Of a stretch of 64,000 bases of DNA, positions 57,245 through 64,000 are shown in pieces. Below the pieces are notes generated by a model. The model saw nothing but the letters and a program-made list of their open reading frames with translations, did not search any database and had not been told where the DNA came from. The DNA is from Jaapia argillacea MUCL 33604. Taxonomy: Eukaryota > Basidiomycota > Agaricomycetes > Jaapiales > Jaapiaceae. Location of the stretch: assembly GCA_000697665.1 (NCBI GenBank), contig KL197721.1, positions 323,046-387,045 of the forward strand. The letters run 5' to 3'. The position numbers were made by a program, and so were the translations under genes. Position 1 is the stretch's first letter, and each line of letters starts with the position of its first letter.

Positions 57245-59869
57245 ATGAACGGATATAACAGTTACCCGCCTGACTATCGTTCAACCGTTCCCTCACCTCC
57301 CCTCCATCCTCGAGGACCACAGAGACCACCAACCAGGAGCCCACACCCAGCTCAGAATGCGTCCCCATCCCTATATCCATCGTTTCCGATGCCGATGCCG
57401 TCTCCGGTAACATCTCCTGGTCCACAGCCCCCTCCCCTCCCCTCCCGACCTTCATTACCACTAAGGCCACCCGTACATGGTGCACCTTCACTGAGACCGC
57501 CACCTCGATCTCCCATGCCACCTAACTATCAACGGCCTCCTCTTCCACCCCGTCCACCGCAGGTTGCTTCTTCACCCAGCTTTTCTCCTCCTCCGCACCG
57601 AGAGGTTGAACAACCTCAACCTGGGTATCCGGCTTACCCTCCGCCCTATCCTCATACGGAGCTCTCGCCACCCCCTCCGCCTCCGAGAGATGTTGCACCG
57701 CCGCCGCCACCACCACAACCCGATTTTCCGGCTCATCCTCCGGTATATTCCCCCACTGAGTTCTCTCCTCCTCATTCCCCACCACCACAGGAACAATCTC
57801 AACCACCACCACCAGTATCTTCGGAGCAATACTATCCTGGTCCACCTCCCGTTCCGCCTCCTCGGCGAGGGCCCTCGCAGGTGTATGAGGATATGACACC
57901 TTCAGACCCGAGGCAATTCGCAGGGAATGGAGCTACCCATCCTCCGGCTTATTCTCCTACAACTCTTTCTCCCTCCCCTCCTCCAAATCCACCTCCGAAT
58001 CATTCTCCAACAGTCACTTCAGAGCAGGACCTTCCTCCAGTGTCCCATAACGGCACAGGCGAACCCAGCGAAGGTTGGGAGACCTCTGCGAACGGAGAAC
58101 CTCACGCAAATATCTCACCCCCGCCACAATTCGAGGATACTATGCCCTCTGAAGACATAGACTTCGAAGGAACGCTAATGATCTGCCCCAAAAGAGTCAA
58201 AATAACATGGGGCGCTCGTTTCGTCATACCAGCTGTTCCAGAATTCGAAATCTGCGCACATTGCTACGTGGAACACATCCATCCATCGTCGCTTCGAGAT
58301 CAAGTTCGGATGCGTAGCGAGGATCGTGATCCTGGTGGAACAGCCTGCGACTTTAACACTCCTCGTATCCTCAACTTGTGGCGACATGCATGCGAGGCCG
58401 GGGATCTGAACCCTGTCTTGATGTATATCCAGCACCGTAAGAAGATCCCCGATTGTAGTGGAGAAGGCGGCACGGGGGGGGGTCGTGGTGTTAGGTGGTT
58501 CACCACCGTCACGCCCATGAAGGAGTTCCAAGTATGCGAAGCGTGTTTCGAGGATCAGATCCTCGCTACGCAGTTTTCAGCTCAGTTCCGACCTAGCCCT
58601 TTGCAACCTGCTGCCGGCGAGAAGTGGGTTTGTGGGCTATCGTGTCTCTTCATCCAGAAAGCTTTGGAGGCGCATTCGAAATACGACGACCAGTGGAACC
58701 AGTTCTTCCAAGCTGTCGCATTCAAATATGCGGGCATGTCGCCGTGTCCTGGCACCAATGCCGTTCAGCCCCAATCAAGAAGATGGTGGACTCCTCGAAA
58801 GCAAATTACTGGAATGGTCATTTGCGACGCTTGCTATCACGACCACATAGCCTTCAGTTCGTATGCGAACGAGTTCATGCAGCGCGTCGTCACACGACAA
58901 GATGGTACCGGTAACTCGTGGAGCTGTGACCTAGCAGATTGGAAAATCAAACTCGCATGGAACCTCATGAACGACAACAAGGCACCGTTCGAGCAGTGGC
59001 GAGAAGCTGCTACTGTTGTGCTTACCTTCCCGCCGTGCACAGCAAACGGTTTGGTTAACAGCTCGTGGTATGTCTTACCCGGCTGCGATAACTTCTTCGT
59101 CTGTCCAGCTTGCTATCACTGCCTCCTCCGAGCCAACCGCTTTGGCGATCATTTCGCACTCCACCACGACCCACCCGGCACGACCCGCGTTTGCTCCTTT
59201 GAGCGAACTTCTGGGCGTTTCGTTACATACATCCACAAGCTTGGTGCTGCTGCCGACCTCGACCAGTTCAGCGTTCTATCGTCGTATATCAGGACCTACG
59301 CCGACATACCGCCTTGTCCCAAGAGTAACGAAGTTAAAGGCCGGAGATGGTGGGGTGTCGAGAGGGGCTTCTTGGCTTGTGAAGAATGCCACCACGACGT
59401 GATCGCTTCTTCATCTCTCGAATCCTCCTTGACCTATCATGGATTCCAAGCCACCAATGCAGCCCCTTGCGAACTCTACTCCCCGCGTATGCGCAAGATA
59501 TGGGCTGAAGCCTGTGCGATGAACGACTTGTCGTATTTCATCACAGCCTCTCAACAACGAGCTCAAGCTTACAAAGATTTCACGGAGGCGTGCTCATTCG
59601 AACTTGGGATGATGCGAATACGCTCTCAAACGAATATGACGAATATGATGGCTGGGTTGATGATGACCGGTTCGGATAACATCGTGGCTGCTGCTCAGGG
59701 ACCTGGTGCACACTCGTATTGGGTTGACGGGCAGGGGGGTCGTCATGCCACTTCTTCTGGAGCGGAGGGGGCGAATCTCTTTCAAGCTGGGATGACAGGG
59801 AGCACAATAAATGTGGGCGGGATGCAGCGTGTGGCATTGCTTGAAGCGAGGTGGAAGGCTCTGGAGTGA
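57245..59869 (+). CDS. proline-rich protein with five repeated CxxC modules
   Basis: A single uninterrupted exon of 874 codons, rare for this intron-rich region. Residues 1-300 are an extremely Pro-rich, Ser/Tyr-containing disordered segment. From about 311, five modules of 90-100 residues follow, each starting with a lone Cys-Pro or similar and ending in a CxxC pair: CPKRVKITWGARF...ICAHCYVEHI (311), CSGEGG...RWFTTV...VCEACFEDQI (400), CPGTNA...RRWWTPR...ICDACYHDHI (500), CTANGLVNSSWYV...VCPACYHCLL (596) and CPKSNEVKGRRWWGV...ACEECHHDVI (689). One or two tryptophans and a [FV]xxCxxC(Y/F/H)xD pattern recur. Zinc binding is likely but inferred. I do not recognise a named domain. Confidence 0.85.
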   Translation: MNGYNSYPPDYRSTVPSPPLHPRGPQRPPTRSPHPAQNASPSLYPSFPMPMPSPVTSPGPQPPPLPSRPSLPLRPPVHGAPSLRPPPRSPMPPNYQRPPLPPRPPQVASSPSFSPPPHREVEQPQPGYPAYPPPYPHTELSPPPPPPRDVAPPPPPPQPDFPAHPPVYSPTEFSPPHSPPPQEQSQPPPPVSSEQYYPGPPPVPPPRRGPSQVYEDMTPSDPRQFAGNGATHPPAYSPTTLSPSPPPNPPPNHSPTVTSEQDLPPVSHNGTGEPSEGWETSANGEPHANISPPPQFEDTMPSEDIDFEGTLMICPKRVKITWGARFVIPAVPEFEICAHCYVEHIHPSSLRDQVRMRSEDRDPGGTACDFNTPRILNLWRHACEAGDLNPVLMYIQHRKKIPDCSGEGGTGGGRGVRWFTTVTPMKEFQVCEACFEDQILATQFSAQFRPSPLQPAAGEKWVCGLSCLFIQKALEAHSKYDDQWNQFFQAVAFKYAGMSPCPGTNAVQPQSRRWWTPRKQITGMVICDACYHDHIAFSSYANEFMQRVVTRQDGTGNSWSCDLADWKIKLAWNLMNDNKAPFEQWREAATVVLTFPPCTANGLVNSSWYVLPGCDNFFVCPACYHCLLRANRFGDHFALHHDPPGTTRVCSFERTSGRFVTYIHKLGAAADLDQFSVLSSYIRTYADIPPCPKSNEVKGRRWWGVERGFLACEECHHDVIASSSLESSLTYHGFQATNAAPCELYSPRMRKIWAEACAMNDLSYFITASQQRAQAYKDFTEACSFELGMMRIRSQTNMTNMMAGLMMTGSDNIVAAAQGPGAHSYWVDGQGGRHATSSGAEGANLFQAGMTGSTINVGGMQRVALLEARWKALE

Positions 59870-60709
59870 TGGTGAATACTCCTCGTTATCTACATTGTGT
59901 GCATCCTACAAATTATTGCCCTCCGCCTCTAGAGACGTGCAGCATCCGCAAAATACGGTGAATTTGGTGGCTTTCGGTTCTCAATCTGTTGTTTTTGACA
60001 GCGGTGGTCGGTGCAACAGGAACTCACTTTTGAATGCCCGTGTTATTGACCCAGACTTGGGATCTTAGCAGAAGTAATTATTTCCCAACCAACAATTTTC
60101 TACGATACGCACACTTGGATGGTAAGGGTTGCAGCGCGAGTATCGACATACGAACACTAGGGAATACCATCTAACCTGTACTTGACGGGTGTATGGCGTG
60201 CGATTCCAAACGATGAACAAATATAGAACAGAACCGAGACAACAGAATAAAAAACCGCACAAATGCGGTGGACTCTGCGAAAATCCGATCCCTCCTTGAC
60301 TTCTTAATGATGCCACTGGCAGGGCAGTCGAACGAATAAGTATAAGTTTTTCGTCCTGGGAAAAGCAACGCCGTTCGGGGAATACCAGGGAGAGAAGTAG
60401 GCGGTAGAAGGGGGGGGAAAAGGAAAGGGGAGGAGAAAGCCAGTAATGGGATGGGAGAGAGGTTGAACTTGACGTCCTGTACTTTTTCATCAGCGGGACT
60501 CCGTCGCGGCCGGTGTGGACATTCAAATATTCAAACCCTAACCTGGCGTGAAATCAGGCTCCCAAGGACATGCGGGGACGCCTCAAGGTCTCCAAAGTAG
60601 ATAGTAAATTTCAGTGCGATGATACATGCAAGAAAAGTACGTAGAGAACCGCGAGGTCCGGCGCTAAGTATAACGGCTGCGGTACAAGACAAATATCAGC
60701 GTCGCCAAG
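59870..60709. other. convergent 3' intergenic region
   Basis: About 0.84 kb between two convergent genes. Only chance open frames are found. Confidence 0.5.
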
Positions 60710-62869
60710 TTAGAATGGGACGGAAACCTGTGGAGGTGGGCTATGGGCTCTGATCAAGGCCACGACTTCTTCGAAAATACGATCCTTCCCCATTCCACGG
60801 AAGATACCAGCATCGCTAACGAACCTGACGATGCGGTTGTGAACCTCCATCTTCTCGTTCGAGTTGTCGTATTCTTCCAAAGTGCTATCGACTTTCTCCT
60901 TGGTCAGTGGTGCGCTGTCCGCAGGGTGTGTCAACCAAAATAATCGTTGCATCACAATGGTGAGATCGACGATATAGCCCATGAGGCAGCGAATAATGCC
61001 AGGCCTATATTGTGTCATCGTTTTCGTTTCGTAATGCGAAGAGGGTAGAACGTACGTGGCCCGGTAGATACCATAAACCCATTTGGCAAATACAACCCCA
61101 ACTATCACAGGAGCAACGACTACCGCGGCTGGATGAGCAAAAGCTGCCACAGCGCCCATGGCTGCGGGGACCTTCGGAGCGACGGACATCCTGATGTCGA
61201 TGAGTCAATTAGCAAACGTCTGCGGCAGAATTATCGACTCACAAAGCATCATTGGGGTTGGGTGTTTCCGGATCAGCAAGATCTTGCACAACTTTGGAGA
61301 CGTTGCCCTTGAACACCGTGGTTTCAAGGTACTAAGAACCACAGCATGAGGTCGAATCGCCATGACATGGTGGAGCTTTCGTGGAACATTAAGGCTACTC
61401 ACAGCTCCAACGTTGGAAAAGTTCCAGACCGCCACGATATCGCTATGGAGCGCCTGGAGACATGGCTCTAACGTCTTTCCGAGAAATTGCGCGCCGGAAG
61501 CCAAGCCCCTCCAATATTCTAGTGGATGGGATCAGCGAAACTGTGATTCAAGAGAGGAGAGCCGAACTTTTCCGTCCAACGCTGCGGCAGTGTGTCAGCT
61601 GAGGAAGTTGTAATCGACCAGGGCACATACTCAATCGAGGCTGTAATCTTCGAGTCTATGTCCACCCTCTGTGCAGCAGCCCCGACAATCAAAGCTTGGT
61701 TTAACGAGACGGAATCGTCTGAACTGGGCTCTTGCTCTTGGTTCGATCGGCGTTGAAACAGGCTACGGACATTGAAACGGTTTGGAGCCGGCGAAGAGTC
61801 GCCAAATTGCATTGACTTCAACGTGAGTTGGATTAGCGACTGCAGAGTCGACTCGTAGCCGAGTTTCACTGTCAACCAGTCGCCATTAGATACCCAAGGG
61901 AATCGACTTGAAGCGAGTAAGCTCACCTGAAACATGAGCGTGTGGGGGAATTCCTTTCCCTTTAAAGATGGTCTTGAGTTGTGGAACATACACGGTTTTA
62001 TAAGTCTTCGCCGCTCGTTCTTTGGCTTTCTTGACGACGGCAGCACCATCCAACCTCACGGTACCTTTCATCAGCTCCCCTTCCTCCCATGCAATAAGTT
62101 CATCGTATTTAGTGAAGACAATGACCACAGGAACTGCGACGAGATGATATGACTGGGTTGTATGTGACTGGCGTGCCAAACAGCTCACCTGAATGCAGAT
62201 CGAGATCAAATATCTTTTCGTCTCCTGTCTCGAAGACGCGACCTCCGGCGTAGGGTGTTGCGATGCAGAGCCTGCCCCCAGTGGTCAGTACACCAACTCG
62301 ATATGAGGACAATGAGGACTCCGCTCACCAAATTGCGTGGAGTCGTTTCCCCACATCCGCTTCACTGGTTCGTTTTTCAATAAAATCTTTGAGTTTCGTG
62401 AAGTTATTGACCTCTCCTGGCTCATAGCCCTCAGAGTCATGCAGCACGAAGCGATCATTCTCGGGAGAGATGATTTCCTCGTCGATTGACGAAACTCCTC
62501 GATGAAATTCCGAAACCGCCTGGATGAAGCACGACAGGTTATATATCAGAGTTGGATGATGCAAGGGGATCTCAGCGAAGACTCACGGCCTGCTTGGTCC
62601 CAAATGCGACATTGATCAAACTTGATTTACCAACACCAGCCTGTATCTCGTTGGGCTCAGTTCATGCAAGCAACCATGATCGAGTACTCACCCGTCCAAC
62701 GATTAGGACACGAAACCTGGTATGGATCAGCGACAAATTAGGCTCGGGTTCACACTTATTCGCACCTGGAACAGGCGTCCGTGACGACCTTCATGGTAGG
62801 CACTAATGGAGCATCTGACGCCACAGAAGACTCTGCCTTGCCGTCCTCAGCGGTGACTATCGTCGACAT
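60710..62869 (-). CDS. P-loop G-domain (GTPase-like) protein
   Basis: Multi-exon minus-strand gene. The start is MSTIVTAEDGKAESSVASD, and the stop is at 60710 (last residues PPPQVSVPF). The P-loop is split by an intron: FRVLIVGR then AGVGKSSLINVAFGTKQA (about 62600-62720), i.e. GRAGVGKS. Then come a switch and DxxG region (ENDRFVLHDSEGYEPGEVNN), a guanine-specificity stretch VPVVIVFTKYDELIAWEEGE (NKxD-like TKYD), and a hydrophobic C-terminal part (AAFAHPAAVVVAPVIVGVVF) that may contact membrane. It belongs to the G-domain proteins abundant in Agaricomycetes and related to the dynamin/septin-like superfamily. The cellular role is unknown. Middle exons were not all resolved. Confidence 0.75.
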
Positions 62870-63698
62870 GTTGGTGGTGGAAAGGAAGATAGACACAAGC
62901 CGTACAGCAGTGGGCTCACGTACGTTCCTGGGCGCCAATCAGCGTATCATAGCGCCTATCGTCCATCGCCGAGCAAGTCGTGGCTGACTAGCGCTGACTC
63001 CTGACAGCCGGGAACTCAATTATTGTGCACTATATCCGCTCCGACTCATTGCTCGTCGTTCGCGAGGCGTTTAGGTCCCATGGCCGTCAACTGGCTGGTC
63101 GGTGCAAGGTCGGTGCCAACGGTGTCGATAACTGTCATACGATTCGAGGTAATGAGACGGATTATGAGAAACCTCTTCCAGTCCAAACAGCTTGCAGTAG
63201 AATGCCCATATGCATCTAGTGTATGGACCGATAAATTGGAGCTGCGAAAGATGCGAACGACGGTGAGCCCGAGGGGCCCGGCGCTCGGGTCCGGTGTCCC
63301 GGTGTCATGTCAGTGCTTGAAACGAAGTCCAGCTATCAGCCGGAGCGTGGCTGCAGCTGGCTCACTTTCTGAATCTCCTGCTGGTCTAGATAATTCATCG
63401 CTCAGTGATCCATGACCTCAAACCACTGGAACCGTGCAACTATCAATATCATAAACCTGTTGAGGAACTGGTTCAAACCATGCCCGCAGCCATTAATTTC
63501 AGTATCTCTTGGGAGGTGTCTGACCTTTTCTTAGACCTGTACCATATGGTACCAGCTGCAATAGTTCAATCGATTCGCTGGAAATGACTGTGGAGAAATA
63601 TAACGTATCGTCGCCTTCACACCCCATTTCTTCTCTTTCCCCTGCTATCCTTGCCGGTGGTTTCCCTCTTCATCGTCAGCGGAAAGTCCAGTATCATC
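62870..63698. other. divergent promoter region
   Basis: About 0.83 kb between the start codons of the G-domain gene and the amidase gene. Nothing else is recognised. Confidence 0.45.
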
Positions 63699-64000
63699 AT
63701 GGGGGACATGCTAGAAGTCTCCAAGGGAGCGAACAGACAGACTCTCGCTGAGACGAGCAAGCCCTTTCCTGATTTGTACGAGGCGTCCATCAGTGAGCTT
63801 CAAGAAGGGTTAGATACAGGCAGGTTCACCAGTGTCGATCTCGTTAAGGTGGGTTTCATCCGTCAACATCGAATCATTGTCGAAACGGGGATTGACTACT
63901 AAGTTTTCAGGCATACTTGGCCAGGATAGACGAAGTCAATGTCAAAGGCCCACAGTTACGCGCCATCATAGAGACTAACCCAAGTGCTCTTGAGCAAGCT
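63699..64000 (+). CDS. amidase-signature family enzyme, N-terminal part (cut by window end)
   Basis: Exon 1 is 63699-63848 and exon 2 begins at 63911 and runs off the window. The text FPDLYEASISELQEGLDTGR, FTSVDLVKAYLARIDEVNVK and GPQLRAIIETNPSALEQA is the typical N-terminus of amidase-signature hydrolases (GatA or fungal amidase type). The Ser-Ser-Lys catalytic region lies beyond the window. The ATG at 63699 is preferred; a second in-frame ATG is at 63708. Confidence 0.8.

Noticed and set aside
57522-57899. Antisense open frames of 85-125 aa over the proline-rich gene
   Set aside because: They mirror the proline codons of the real plus-strand gene. Their Val/Glu/Arg-rich text is a shadow.
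60065-60526. 153-aa minus-strand frame between the proline-rich and G-domain genes
   Set aside because: Low-complexity Ser/Pro/Phe text in a convergent 3' region with no relatives recognised.
1-64000. CRISPR arrays, bacterial operons or prophage-like modules
   Set aside because: The window is eukaryotic. No regularly spaced direct repeats were seen.

Overview
This window is nuclear DNA of a filamentous basidiomycete, most likely an Agaricomycete. The genes carry many short introns of about 50-60 bp with GT...AG ends. The protein families are fungal (Zn2Cys6 regulator, trifunctional FOL1, Agaricomycete-style F-box proteins), and lineage-specific duplicated genes sit between conserved housekeeping genes. 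There is one assembly gap (785 N at 18490-19274). All gene models were spliced by eye from the sequence and checked for reading frame where exons are listed.

Layout: 0.3-6 kb holds CAF-1 subunit B, eIF2-beta (minus) and the mitochondrial ATP synthase gamma subunit, the last two head to head. 5.8-13.9 kb is a nested segmental duplication. A block running from ATP synthase gamma exon 5 through an F-box gene was copied in tandem, leaving a 3' ATP3 fragment and two intact F-box paralogues. A downstream unknown gene also exists in two copies, each broken at a different place, and a third block relic has lost its F-box gene. A 178-bp MITE sits in one copy and its empty sites are visible in the others. 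14-17 kb holds the splicing factor SYF2 and ribosomal protein eL8, in divergent orientation.

17.3-25.2 kb is a second, older tandem duplication carrying a family of very small cysteine-rich proteins: three intact-looking genes and three decayed ones. It also contains the gap, a tRNA-derived SINE, a short inverted-repeat transposon and a RecQ-helicase fragment. 25-30.4 kb has an unnamed open-frame remnant, a possible F-box-like gene, ribosomal protein eS30 and the folate enzyme FOL1. 30.4-33.2 kb has no gene that I can see. 33.3-41 kb holds a large Zn2Cys6 transcription factor and a peroxisome-targeted acyl-CoA ligase-like enzyme.

41-47 kb contains only weakly supported minus-strand genes. 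47.24-48.97 kb is an AT-richer DNA transposon with the same ends as the short element at 21.6 kb. It carries a second SINE and a decayed AT-hook gene, and ends 188 bp before the cyclophilin-40 gene. 50.7-64 kb holds an OCRL/INPP5B-type inositol 5-phosphatase, a small SERBP1/Stm1-motif protein, an 874-residue proline-rich protein with five CxxC repeats, a P-loop G-domain protein and the start of an amidase.

The housekeeping genes form no operons and no biosynthetic cluster. The two most unusual parts are the small cysteine-rich family and the five-repeat proline-rich protein. I found no convincing multi-gene new system beyond these.
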